NCBI GenBank assembly: GCA_963556195.1
Contig: OY744533.1
Coordinates: 44,128,413 to 44,192,412 of the forward strand
Source: Sepiola atlantica
Taxonomy: Eukaryota; Mollusca; Cephalopoda; Sepiida; Sepiolidae
Direction of reading: 5' to 3'
Length of the DNA stretch: 64,000 bases
The notes under the pieces are model-generated. The model was not told the DNA's origin, searched no databases, and saw only the letters and a list, made by a program, of their open reading frames with translations. How positions within the stretch are numbered: the stretch's first letter is position 1; the number at the start of each line of letters is the position of its first letter. Shown piece after piece: positions 32,668 through 45,043 of this stretch. The position numbers and the translations under genes were made by a program.

Positions 32668-33204
32668 GAGTCACGTGACCTTAATTTTGTCTTTTTGTTT
32701 GATATTCCATTTTTTTCCTTTTAAAAATATTGATTAGTAAGAACAAATGGAAATAATGAGCCAGTTGTCAAATAGAACGTAGGAAAAACGTTTAGCAATA
32801 ACGACAACAAAAAAAGAAGTTAAATGACTACTTTTAATAATAATTTAATTTGTAAAGAAGCCGGCAATTTTTATTCGACTCAAAGTTTTTTAAAACGCGT
32901 TTTTTCGGTGAATCCATATTTCCAGTTTTAAACTTTGTCAGTGATTGCTTCTTTTCTTTTTTACTTTTTATATCAACATGAAAAAGACGCCTTTTACGTG
33001 GAAAAGTTGAAAGAAACACATTTCCAAAAATGTTAACACACCGACAATAATCTAAATCAGAATAATAGCGTATTGACGAATTGCAATTTTTGTTTTACGG
33101 CACATCAACCCATAAGGTTATTTATGGGTATTAATATTAACTTTTAGTTAACACTAACATCTGTAATTTTAACATTTAAATACAAATATAAAATAAATAA
33201 AAAA

Positions 33205-33590
33205 TAACACAAAAAAGTAATCATTACTCCGACATAAATTATTTTAAAGGAAATTAGTTAAAATCAATTATTTTGCTTTTGTGACCTATTTGCGTTAAGA
33301 AATAATAGGAGTTATGAGTATTTTAAGTTTCGTGAATATCGGATCTGAGCAAAGCAGCCATCTTTGTTTACGTTACTGACTAAACATAAACAAAGATGGC
33401 TACTTTGCTCAGATCCGATATTTATGGAACTTAAAATGCTTACAGCTTCTATTAAATATGAAGTATGTATTTTTAACGCAAATAGGTCACAAAACAATAG
33501 GTAAAGCAAAATAAATTGTTTTTGACAAATTTCCCAACGGTATTTCCTTTAAAATAATTTATGTCGTTAATAGTAATGATTACTACACAC
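33205..33590. mobile_element. Foldback element with ~170-bp arms and minimal loop
   Basis: The left arm (about 33205-33380) and right arm (about 33388-33590) are inverted copies. The inner 60 bp are nearly perfect (ATCGGATCTGAGCAAAG, then AGCCATCTTTGTTTA, against their complement) around a loop of under 15 bp. Outer parts diverge. The minus-strand 65-codon frame reads the arms. Confidence 0.8.
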
Positions 33591-34190
33591 TGTATAGCGT
33601 CGTCGATACAACAGTTATATTTACGCACGCTCAATTAAAAAAACAAAACCTTATGCGACTGGAGTGTAATTTACATACACACACTGTGACACATGTTAAC
33701 ATGAATACATTTACATTATATTTTATTTAATTTAACATAAATAAATAAAATAGAAATCGAATTAATATTATTTAAATGCTAATTAAACAAAAACATGTTC
33801 TTTGGGTTTTTTTTTTTTAAACTATTCGTCCAGTTACATAGACTATAGTAAGTTGTTAAAAGTTAAAACTTACGCACAGCAAGTTAAAACTTGATTTAAC
33901 TTTACACTTAATAATACACCATAGTAAAAAAAAAGGAACTTGAAAATTACAATATTGGGGTTGGCCTGAGTTGTTTTTTGTCTACACATAAGTTTAACAA
34001 ATAAATTTAATACCAACACAAAATAAACTGAAACACAAATGGCACTGCATTACATTAGTTTATTTGAGTTCACTATTTACCAGTAATTAATAGCATCGGA
34101 CTTTATAATACTACAGTTTATACTTAAAAAGCGGAACATCTAATCAAAAGCGGTATAAAATTGATTGGAAAGCATATTCACATTATTTAT
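33591..34190. other. Non-coding AT-rich interval
   Basis: Nothing recognised. Confidence 0.5.
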
Positions 34191-34240
34191 CTAGTAGCTG
34201 TATCTACCTGGCGTTGCCCGGAAGTATTTTTACTTTTTTT
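34191..34240 (-). mobile_element. Helitron-like 3' end
   Basis: CTAGTAGCTGTATCTACCTG then GCGTTGCCCGG: on the minus strand, a GC hairpin remnant followed by a CTA/CTAG terminus, as at 5821 and 19379. The body would extend to the right, into the upstream region of the DNAJA1 gene. The other end was not found. Confidence 0.45.
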
Positions 34241-34779
34241 TTTTTTACTTTTCTTTTAAACCAAATTATTTTTTAGATAGGATTTTGACAGTTAAATTTA
34301 ATTATTACGTTATCATTTGGCCATTAAATTATTAATTGAACCAATTTTTTTTTAATAAAACTATAACTAATTTTGTCATGATGGTAATTTTTTTAAATCT
34401 CTATCTATAAAATGATTGTATTGTTCCAGAAATTAACTAACTTTCAATCCATGAGAATTTGCTAAGAATGTTAAAACCAGTTTAAATGACTTTCTATTTC
34501 TTTACAGTTTAAATGCTTCCAAATTCTTTTCGACTTGATAAGAGTCACGACGTAATTCATTCTTTTTATCAACTATTACAAAAAATGTCTGTCTTGTTTA
34601 CGAAAAAATCAGAATGCATTCTGGCGGATTAAATTTTGTAATTATTGCTTTTTTTAAATAGGATTTTTAAAATACATACACTGGAATTTTGGATCTCAAT
34701 AAATAATTTAATATTAATAAAAAAAAATAACAAAAATTAAGTTTTAACTTAAAAATAAGAGAAAAAGAAAGAGTAAAGA

Positions 34780-34870
34780 TAGTTTAAAGAGGATGTCGTG
34801 GGGAGGCGCCACTCAGAAACGTGATATCACGTGGCCTATTACGTCACCCAGTCGAGTTTCTTCTGGAATC
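34780..34870 (+). promoter_or_regulatory. Candidate DNAJA1 promoter with HSE, CRE-like and palindromic sites
   Basis: A GC-richer patch just upstream of the first exon. It holds a perfect 14-bp palindrome ACGTGATATCACGT (34819-34832) containing CACGTGG-type E-box overlap, a CRE-like TTACGTCACC (34839-34848), and TTCTGGAA (34861-34868). The last matches the heat-shock element core TTCNNGAA and has another TTC directly before it. A heat-shock element fits an HSP40 gene. No TATA box is obvious. The start site is not determined. Confidence 0.5.
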
Positions 34871-35079
34871 ATCTGCGCTCCTCCTGCTGTTTTATGATCA
34901 GTTGAAAACGAAGAAGAAGGAAGACTAATACAAGAAGAGGAAAGTAGAAAGAGAAAGAAAGAAAGAAAGAAAGAAAAAAAAGGGAGAGAGGAAGGAAGGA
35001 AGATAGATAGATAGAGAGAGAGAAACGCAGAGGAATAGTCAATTTTAATATTTCACTCCGACTTGTTGGACCTGACAAG
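34871..35079 (+). other. DNAJA1: Likely non-coding exon 1 (5' UTR) of the DNAJA1-type gene
   Basis: A purine-rich tract (GAAA/GGAA/GATA repeats, 34907-35030) followed by TGACAAG and a strong splice donor, GTAAGATAT, at 35080. The next acceptor downstream with a long pyrimidine tract is at 41986-41987, just before the DNAJA1 start codon. The 5' boundary is a guess. There is no ATG-initiated frame here that fuses in phase to the coding exons, so it is read as untranslated. RNA evidence would settle it. Confidence 0.5.
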
Positions 35080-36067
35080 GTAAGATATACCCAATGCAAA
35101 ATACCCTTTATATGACCATTTTTAAAACAAATATTTAGACGACAAGCCTTTTTTTTTCATGTAAAATAAATATTTTACCATTATTTTTTTAATCACAAGA
35201 GGTAACAAATGAAAATCTATGCGATTTTAAAATCCCTTTTAAGCCGGTCACTTTCTTTTTTATCATTATGACCCATACTCACTTATATATTATCAGTTTA
35301 TGATAAAAATGCTAAATAAATCTCAATTTTTAAAATTCATTTTTGTTGACGTATAAATATCTAGAAAAGTGATATATAAGAAAAGAAACTCCAACGTAAA
35401 TCGCTTTCTAAAATGGCATTTTCCACTCAAACGAAAAATTGCCCGTTTTTAAAAAAGAAATATGGAATCTGAGGTCATTTTAATTTAACAAAAAAAGAAA
35501 AGGAAGGCTTTTATCTTTTTATTTTTAATTTTGTTTTCTTGGAAATGTTAAACGACAAATGTTCATTAATATATTTATTTATTTTCTAAGTCTAGAAAGA
35601 AAAGCCAATGGTCTTGCTGCTACTATAATATTCACAGGAAGAAAGATAACGATTTTCCATTTTCTTTTTTTTATGCATGAAAATCGCCTCCTTATTTTAT
35701 AATTAGTCCTTATTTTGCCAATAAACCAGATATTAAAACAATCATTTTTTTTAAATTTAACTTTTAAAAGATGGTTTATTCTTAAATTTTATTTATTTTT
35801 CAGTTTCAAATAAAGTATGTATGGCCGATATCACTCTCTATAGAATGGAGATTTAGAGTAACTTTTAGTATGTGAAAACGAAGCAATAATAAGGATTTAA
35901 ATTTTCTTTGTTTTATGATTATGTAATAAAAAATAAATTGTATCGTTTTAAATTAATTTATTTTTCTTAAGGATATGTCCCCCCCCCCTAAATAATAATT
36001 AAAGAAAAAATGAAAATTTCATTTATTTTTTAGAATGTCGCGTCGCTTTCGAAATAGTGTTTTCTTG

Positions 36068-36462
36068 TGTACGTTTTCAGCGTCCCAAATTTTTTTGGGT
36101 TTTTCTAAAAAAAAGAAAAAGTCATTCTATACAATTTATAAATTTGAGATATAACAAATGTCGATTATTAAATTTTTTTTATAGGAAATCTTATATTCTA
36201 GTCTATCAAAAAAAAAAAAAAGACACCCGGACAGCGCCGGGCAGGTAGATATCTTTAGACTCAATTTTATAACACCCTGTTTCTGTCTTTATTTTATTTA
36301 AAAAAAAAAAAATTGTAATATTAAAAGTTAGCATAAATACTAACTTAAAAATGAATATTTACACTTATAATTCAAATTTAATTTTTAAATTTACAAATCG
36401 AATAAAAAGTATAGAATGTCGTTCTTTTGGGGAAATAGAATTTGGAACGCTGAAAACGTACA
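36068..36462. mobile_element. MITE, family M1 copy 1
   Basis: Inverted termini TGTACGTTTTCAGCGTCC at 36068 and its complement ending at 36462, continuing through AAATT and CATTCTAT blocks. The same family is at 48524-48872, and a single arm is at 20349. The interior contains the Helitron-like end at 36230. Confidence 0.75.
36222..36256 (+). mobile_element. Helitron-like 3' end hairpin
   Basis: CCCGGACAGCGCCGGG (stem CCCGG/CCGGG) followed by CAGGTAGATAT, matching the reverse complement of the end at 34191 (GGTAGATA). The terminal CTAG is not intact. It is in the opposite orientation to 34191, about 2 kb away. Confidence 0.4.
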
Positions 36463-38189
36463 TTTCTTTGTCTTAAGAACAAAACTCGACTTTTTTGCCC
36501 ATAAATATCAATTCTAGCCAGAAATTGCTTTGGAAATAACAATTTAAAGGCTCTAAAATCACTTTTGAATTTCCTGCAGCCACGAATATATATATATATA
36601 TATATATACACAATGCTTTAAGCAAACTATCTCCTTATGCTTGTGTTCTATCCGATGTTTCCGTCGTAGATTTCGACATTTAAAAAACTGCTTTCGAAAG
36701 TATAAATTCTAGCTAGATTTAAGTAAACTTTATAAGCAGCAAAAGTTTAGCATTATGGTTCATTTGTGCTTCTAAACCAAAAATAAACAATTTCCCTGCG
36801 GAATCACTATTTTAGAAAACTCAGTTGGTTCTCATAATCAACGATTATTAGTTGGTCAATTTTAAACTAATCGATAATTTATATTTGCTCAGCTTATTCG
36901 TCCAAAAAAATGTCCAAATGTATTGCTTACCCTTCTCGAATTTTTTTTTCTATTTCATTGAAAAAAATTAGCTTCCTTTTTGAAAACAGTTTTTAATCTG
37001 CCATTTTTTTCTTGTCCGATTGATTATTTGTCTATTTTAATGTTTTTGATTCGATTGCGTTTTCTGCATAAATAATTCTGGCAAGGACATATGACCGATT
37101 TTTTTTTAGTTTCTAGAGATTTAAACAAAGTTATTTTGAATTTGTATTATACTTAAACTTTGTTTCGAAATACATTTTAATATAATTTAATTATATCCGC
37201 TTAAAATGTTTATTTTCGCGATGACGTCTCGAATTTTTTTTAGCGTTTCATTCATTCATTAATTTAAAAAAAAATGGAACCTCAATTAATAAAAAATGAA
37301 GCAGAACTTAAAATTCATGTAGATTTCCAAATTGATCTTATTTAAAAACATTTCTTTATTGTAGTCATGCCTTTTTAAATTGTTCACCTCACAAAAAAAA
37401 ACGCTTTTAACATTTAATATAAGAGTAATTGAACCTACAAGTTATGTAATTTTTAATTTTCAGCATTTTTAACAAAATGATTTTACATTAATTTTATCAG
37501 AAATTGTATTTTTTGGAAGTTTTTCCCAAAGTTTACACTTTGCGGGTAAAAGGATTTAAGTGATTTCCTTTCCAGAAAACTAAGAAAATTTCAACACCAG
37601 AAAAATAACTCGTTAAATCCATACCTTTTTTTTTTTATTCATAACATTTTCAGAAAAAGATATCGTTTGATTTTAAAAGAATCAAAGAAGAGTAACAAAC
37701 CGGAAACCGTACGTCGGCCATTAACCTCTGATATAGAACGGTTTTCGGATTATTTTGTAATTGAGTGATTTAAAAAAAAAAATTCTAGTTTTATTCACAA
37801 AATTCATTTCTATCTGGACCCTCCGTTTTAGAACTGTTTACTGTAAATATAGTTTGAAAACCAAAAAGCTGCCGATAAAGCTTTAGAAGAACTGGAAGTT
37901 TTTCATGTAATTATTGGTTGCATGTGTTCGTTTAATCTCATAAAATCTCTAAAAAGAAAATATTTATTACAAATGGCTATGGAATAATTGATTCCCTTAA
38001 TCGGGCTTTTCGTTTTTCACATTAAGATTTATTGGACAAAAATTGTCTGAATTAATTTCCCTAATTTCTCATTTCAGAAATATCTTAAAACTTACATCTG
38101 GCAATCTATCAAATTAAAAAGTGCTTCTAGTTAGCCACCAATGTCTAAAATATCTCCAATTTGTATTTATTTGAACTACTACTCTCACC

Positions 38190-38255
38190 GTAGTTGCTAT
38201 ATTTACAACGTTTCGGCCGATGTAACCTCCGACCTTCTTGTCCTACTTAGAAACA
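38190..38255 (-). repeat. Hammerhead-like relic motif
   Basis: The minus strand shows GAAGGTCGGAGGTTACATCG then GCCGAAACGTTGTAA. The CTGAAGA strand is eroded (ACAAGAAGG). It is a solitary copy of the arm seen at 28357-28675. Confidence 0.5.
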
Positions 38256-41200
38256 ATGAATGTCGACTTGTTCTTGGAGATTGACTTAACAAAAAATAAT
38301 TTTTCCTTTGCTAATCGTGAATATTAAATTATCCGATCTTTGTCCAATAAGAAATCTGATATTAGGCTGAAACAATTTTTATATATTTTTTGGTCCCAAT
38401 CCAGATTACCTTTATTTGGTAGTTAGATTTCCCCCACATTAAACACCCATTAAAATTGTTTCAAAAATATATTTTTTTAAGTATTTCATATAACTTCATT
38501 AGACAAGATTTATTTTAATTCGTTTCAATAACTGTTTTAAGTATTTTTTGTTTATTTAACCAACAGTCAAAATGTTTTTCTTAACCCTATGTCCTCCTTC
38601 TCACATAGTTTTATGCTTATCTTTTACATTTTATAATAAATGTTCTCCCTGAATCATTTCTATTTTGTAATTTCTAAAATTTTCAAGTTATAAATGAAAT
38701 AAAGTGAAACTTATTTAAAAAAAATTTTTTTATGGATGTGACAATGTTGTACTCCCCTTTGATCAAAATGAAATATACTTATCCAAGTACCCGGAGTAAT
38801 GTAGTTTCAGAATGTGTGTGTGTGTGTGCACTATAAAATGACATCATCAATAATGTTAAATATGTATGGATGAGTAAAAGGGAAATAAATTAAATTAATA
38901 CTACACTTATAATAACAAAAATAATATAAGTGAAGTAAACACTTTTAAGGGGAAAATGTTTGAATTTCATCAAAATAAATATTAAAAATAGTTTAAAAAC
39001 CTAATGGAAGTAACGACTTTTGCTATTTTGTTTTGTTAGTGTTTGGCTTAAATTTTATAATAAAAATTAAATTTATGAAAATTTTTAAAGTATTGTGGTT
39101 TGTTAATGATTTAACAATCTTATTTGTCAAAAATGAATGAGACCATTTCAAATCGAAAATAGGTTTTAAGTCAAGTGGCATTTTCGCCGAAAAATTAAAG
39201 TTCGAAAGAAAAATGATAAAAAGTATTTAATACTTTTGTCGTAAAGACAGTTTCTTTTTCAGTTTAAAGAATGTAAGCAACAACAAAAAACTCGTCGAGA
39301 GATTAACACGTGCGTTTGATAACGTTCTCCTTTAATAAAGTCTATTATGATCTTCCATAGTTTGACAATATCAGGAATTCAATAAACTCTTGCTTACCTC
39401 GATCAAATAAACATTCTATAAAAAAGCACAAATTAATCGGGCGAAGATGTCGGTCTCTTACGATTAATAACAGTTAGGTTTATATTAAAATATTTTGAAA
39501 AATTGGGAACACATATTTTCGAAATAGATGTTTAAACTTTAAAATGTCTAAAATCTCTGAAAAATTAATTATTGTTGAACATTTTTTTTGTTTACAATTA
39601 ACCAGATTAGTGTATATCAACGAGAAAATGAAAAAAAAAATTCAAAACATATCGTATTTATTGCCACTTTTTATTTATGAATTGACGGCTACTTTATCAA
39701 AAAGTGTTTACGAAAAGTAAATCTGATGTGCTTTTTTTCACTTTATATAACATTAAAATTTCGATCGATCAGAATTTTTTTTAAATTTTTTTTTAGATTT
39801 CATAAAATGAAATAAGCGGAGGAGATCACGTAGAAAAATACTTTCCCTGATATATTTTACGAAAAAAGCATTTTATAGATAAATTAGTCAAATAATGAAT
39901 AAGTATTGAAAATTTCGTGAAAATCTGACCGTTACTTGATTTTTGCTAGATTTATTAAACACGGGTGTTAGAGCATAAAAAGTGGTCACTACATAGGAAC
40001 GTTGTCTGAAGTCGTAAATAAAGTACACACGTTTTTATTTTCTCATTTCCATTATTTTCGTACGCTGAAAAAAATTATCAGCAGTTTATTTTATGTTCTT
40101 TTGAATGGTTAGTAAGTTAGGATATAAACTTTGTGCTACATTCTATAGTGAACAGAGGAACTACAACTTTATAAAGTGAACCGGGGTGAAATGGGCCACT
40201 TTTTGGCGTTTCCTTGGTTTAACACCTGATAACTTGCATGCATGAAAGGGGAAGTTCGCTCAAATAAAGATAAAGCATGGTAATGTTCCTTATAGTATTA
40301 AATGTACCAAGTTTTATGAGCACTTTATGTATCTTGAAAAGAAATTATCAGAGTGGCCACATATGAATAGTTTTTAAAAATCACCGTAAAGAATAGCATT
40401 AAGTATTTTTTCATCAACACATGTATTTTAGATCTAGAAGTTACTTTACTCTTGAATACATTGTTTTTACAATAAAAGTCCTGTTAAAGATCAGTATCAC
40501 ACAGGACACACACATTCGTCACATATCAACCAACTCTTATCATAAAGTCATATTGGTGGAATTTTGGTTAAGAATGGAAATCATCATGCAGCTTTGAAGT
40601 TGCTTACCACTCTCCTGCTAGATTCGATAAATATGTAAGAAATGCAGGGTGGCCCACTTCACCTGGTCATTTAATTCTAAGAAAAATTTTGTTCCCATCA
40701 AAATATTTAAAAAATGACTTTGCAATTATACTTATATGGCCTTCTCACTTCAAGAATATCATACACTAGAGTTCTCAAGTAAAATAAATAGAAATCAGCA
40801 AAAAGTTTTATCAAATAGTGAAAAAGTGCATATCTTGGAATTCACACTTCCTTCTTCATCAGAGTGCAGAGCAGAAAGAAGGATACAGTTTCAATGGCTG
40901 ATGCAATCCATAATGGATGCATCAAACTCTGGGAAAAACTAAGTTGGGGGTAAATAGGGATAATCATCCGTGGCCCCAGGTTACCAATAACTACTAAAAC
41001 TCTGTGGATCTTGCACACTGGACGACGTCATCAAAATGTCATTCATCAAATAAGAGATGGAGAAACGCTGGATCTTATCTTGCTTGTCACAGGGCACACT
41101 TCATGATTATCAAATATTTTTACTTGAAAACCGATCTCCTAAATGATGGCCGAAAGTAGTGATATAATGAATGGTAGTTAGCAAAAGAAATGTGACGTCA

Positions 41201-42002
41201 TAAAGGATGAATTGGTAGTTGAAAGCAGCAGCAGTCATAAATCAATGTCAGTTATGTTTTTAGTACAGAACCATCAATTTTGTATCTTAAATACAACTTC
41301 CATTCACATGCTAAATTAAGTTTAACGACTGGTTGATGAAAGAAGGGTTCTAGCATTGTTTTGGCACAACAAATTTTGTATGTCAATAAATTTAACTTTC
41401 AGATGTTAAAATATCTGAACTCTTCAAAAGTTCAGAGAAATTAATAATTTAAATAAAACATTTTAAATTCCTTGTTGCAATACATACCACCAGGACTTTA
41501 TGTTAAAGACAAGTAAATTTTCATTTATTGAACAATTTGCATAATTCACTTCTTTTTTTTTTGTGTCAGTTTTATTGATATATTATTATATGATGACTTG
41601 ATTGGTTCAACAAAGAAAGATTAGAACCTGTTGGCCTTATGGGATGAGTATAAGAGTAAAATTTGACGAAAACCTTTCTCATCTAATTTTTTTTTTTGTT
41701 AATTTATGCTTGTAAAATCTAGAAATTACTAGACTATACATATGGAATCTCTTATGGCAAGTTTATTGTTTATCAGATCTATCGTGATCACTGATGCTGT
41801 TGGCAAAATAGCACCTTATGTTTAAATTGTATATGTGGAATCATTTGCTATAGGTATTTCCGCAGTCATTTTTTTTCTCCTCATAAACCAATGTCTTATA
41901 TACTGAAAATATTCTGTAATAATTTTTCAATGAATGTAATTCTATTATAAATCTTTTTTTTTTTTTTTTTTTCTTTTTTTTTTTCAGTTGTAAAAATTCA
42001 AA

Positions 42003-45000
42003 ATGGTGAAAGAAACAGCCTATTATGATGAACTGGGTATCCATCCCGGCGCAGCACAAGATGAAATCAAAAAGGCTTATCGGAGAATGGCATTAAAATA
42101 TCATCCAGATAAAAATCCCAATGACACAGAAAAGGTAACGTCAACATTTTGTTTTTATTTCGATTTTTAACTTTTCTTTAAAATTGAAAGTGTGATTGAC
42201 ATAATACAATTCAGGTATTCCTTTGATTTCAAATGGGCTATAATATAAGCCCGAACTTCATCTTCGCCAATTTAAAGGCTTTAAAATTAATTGTGAATTC
42301 TCTCAAAAAAGTAAACCCTATAAAAAGTCATACTAATCTTTGTGGCTGTTAAAAAGTGATTTCTAGCTAGAATTAAACTTTCAAAAGTATTGTATGGTTT
42401 TTATTTGTTCTTATACCAAAGAAAAAAGATTTTCGACTACACTCCTATTGTAAAATTAGACCTATTATGTTTTAACTTCAGTAATGTGAAAAGCTTCCAT
42501 TTCTTGATTATAAGAATGTTAATTAAAATAATCCATGCTGATTTTAAACTTTATAAAAACACTAGAAATATTTTGATCACCGACTTGCATTTATTAGTGT
42601 TGGAAGCCTTTAAATGTAGACTTTTTCATCAATTTGACTTGTGCAGCTCTTTATTTGTAACTTATTTGTTAGCATGCTTTTTAACTTAAGGTTAAAAATG
42701 ATTTGCATGCATAACAGGATTTTTAACACTTAAGATCTTTAATGAATTTTTTCTTTCTTTCAGTTTAAGACCATAAGCCAGGCGTATGAAGTATTAAGTG
42801 ATCCAAAGAAAAGAGAAATTTATGACCAAGGAGGTGAAGAAGCCATTAAAGGCGGAGCTGGTAGTGGTAGTGGATTCGAGTTCCATTCTGCTATGGACAT
42901 ATTTGATATGTTTTTTGGTGGCCACGGTCGACAAAGAGGTCCTCGAAAGACCAAAGATTTAGTACATCAAATCAAAGTTACATTAAAAGAAATGTATAAT
43001 GGAAATACAAGGAAATTATCTGTAACAAAAGATGTTATATGTGAAAAATGTAAAGGTAACTATCACGTCTACTTGTTTTTTTAATTTTATGCGTTACATT
43101 TGTAGTTCTTCAGAAATCCTTTAAACCGTTATCAAAGGCCTTGCTAATCATCTTTGTTTTATTGCTATTTTTCAGGTATAGGAGGTAAAGAAGGTGCCGT
43201 GGAGACTTGTCCCACATGTCAGGGCACTGGTATACAAGTGACGATGAATCGACTGGGCCCAAACATGGTTCAGCAGATGCAGAGCGTCTGTTCGGAATGT
43301 CGTGGCAAAAAGGAATTAATCAACCCCAAGCTCCGCTGTAAAGTTTGTAATGGCAAAAAAACTAATCAGCTTAAAAAAACTTTAGAGGTCCATATTGATA
43401 AAGGTACGTTTCACACAACTTGGAATTCTTTTTAAAAAAATTTTAAGTTTCAACACGCTTTAAAAACGAGACCAAATCTTCAGATGCATCCATCTAATTG
43501 AAGTGATAAATTCTATTTCAAACCGGAGTCCAACATATCAAGTAGACAGATTAAAAATTCTAAACATAAATAATTCTGTTTTCGCTTTCAATATTAAAAC
43601 CAACAATGTAGTTTTCTGTTTAGTCTTTTTTATTTTCATTAATTTGTATATTTTCCTTTCAGGAATGAAAGATGGTCAAACAATTCGCTTTGCTGGTGAG
43701 GGTGACCAGTGTCCGGGAGTAGAAGCTGGAGATATTCTTATTGTATTAGATGAACAAGAGGATAAAGATTTCAAACGACAAGGGGATGATCTTCTCACTG
43801 GATTGGATATTACATTATCGGAAGCTTTGTGTGGATTCAGAAAGCCTATTACAACCTTGGATGCACGCACTCTTGTAATTTTAACAGTACCAGGTAAGAT
43901 GTGGGTGTTTTTTAATATTTTTTTTTGAAATGGAATTCAGAAAAAACAATACTGCTTATATTTTTTTGTTATTGGATCCAGCATTTTTCAAATATTATTA
44001 CACAAAAAAAAACAATCTTTGAAACTTTTTACACAATTAAAGGCAAAAATGAAGTTAAAATATATCAGTCAATACTTTCAGTATGAAATAAGGTATTGTA
44101 GATTAGCACCTTTCTTAAATCACCTTCACCCCCAAAATAAAAAAATGGGATTCTACTTTTAGGTGATTATGGGGGGAACACCCTGAAAGAACAATTTTAG
44201 AATTTAAAATGAGAGATCAGATTCGCACATGAATATAACATGATCTCTGATTTCTACTGGCAATTTTTTTTTTTCTTCTTCTATGAAAGATAAAATCTAT
44301 TTTGTTGGGGGGGGGGGGGGGTTCTATTTTTTAAAGGCGATTATGTGTTTTATGATTAATTTGGGGCTTTACTATTTTTTTGGGGGGGGGGGGTCACTCG
44401 AACTTAGGGTTACAGAAGTTAGGTGGTTTTTTTTTGGGGGGGGGGGTAGCTTGTTATTCTGACTTGTGGTAGTGAACGAAAAGTAGTTTTGGATTTTTTT
44501 TTAACTGACTTTGCAAACAATCTAATCAGAGCTGAATGGGTTACATTTGATAAAACTTGTGATAAATTTGGTTAATTCAGTCTTGTATTCATAGTGTTAT
44601 ACTTTGTAGACTCAGAAAACTATTTATGTATTGCTCTTATGAAAGCTCTTACTCCTTTGTTTTTTGAAGCACTTTTTTAATAAATATTGCCTGATTGTTT
44701 TCTCTTAATTCATTTTTCAGGTGAAGTTATAAAACATGGCGATGTGAAGTGCGTAGAAAATGAAGGTATGCCGATGTACCGTTCCCCATTTGAGAGAGGT
44801 CAATTGATAATTCAATTTACCGTAAGCTTTCCACCTTGTAATTTCATTCCCATTGAAAGACTGTCAGAACTTGAAAAACTGCTGCCGCCCCGCCAGCAAG
44901 TGGACATTCCAGAAACTGCAGAGGAGTGTACTCTGTCTGAATTTAATCCGAAGGAAAGCCGCGGTTACCGCCGAGGTGAAGCCTATGACGACGACGATGA

Positions 45001-45043
45001 TGATCATATGGAACATCCTCGTGTACAATGTGCTTCTCATTGA
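42003..45043 (+). CDS. DNAJA1: DNAJA1-type HSP40 co-chaperone (five coding exons)
   Basis: A type I J-protein that delivers clients to HSP70 and stimulates its ATPase, in cytosol and nucleus. Coding exons are 42003-42134, 42764-43055, 43176-43403, 43663-43893 and 44721-45043, all with GT-AG borders and consistent phases (0,1,1,1), giving 1206 nt and 401 residues. The J domain (about 6-68) has [14 protein letters not shown] with HPD at 34-36. It is followed by a Gly-rich linker (GGAGSGSG) with [10 protein letters not shown]. The zinc-binding domain (about 137-205) has [24 protein letters not shown] and CKVCNGKK; the Gly residues of the last two repeats are replaced but all cysteines remain. 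The C-terminal substrate-binding domain includes VHIDKGMKDGQ and EALCGF. The protein ends with an acidic stretch (six Asp) and CASH, a CaaX-like farnesylation signal. MVKETxYYDELG at the N-terminus favours DNAJA1 over DNAJA2. No frameshift is present. DNAJA4-like is the only close alternative. Confidence 0.96.
44085..44465 (+). repeat. G-run-bearing repeat in intron 5 (family M2)
   Basis: Contains AGGCGATTATGTG, TTTTATGA and ACTTAGGGTTA blocks shared with 57740-58030, 50850-50990 and 63780-63870. It carries three long G runs (44307-44321, 44382-44393, 44436-44446) on the sense strand of DNAJA1. Confidence 0.6.

Larger units (their letters stand above)
35080..41987 (+). other. Probable intron 1 of DNAJA1 (~6.9 kb)
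   Basis: AT-rich, with no coding feature. It contains a MITE (36068-36462), a Helitron-like end (36230), a hammerhead-like relic (38195-38250) and long T/A runs. The frame at 40736-40942 is unrecognised. The acceptor is preceded by a ~30-base pyrimidine tract (41954-41985). The intron assignment depends on exon 1 being correct. Confidence 0.5.

Noticed and set aside
42390..42689. 99-codon plus-strand ORF between DNAJA1 coding exons
   Set aside because: Lies entirely within intron 2, has no domain and is AT-biased; the exon phases on both sides are consistent without it.
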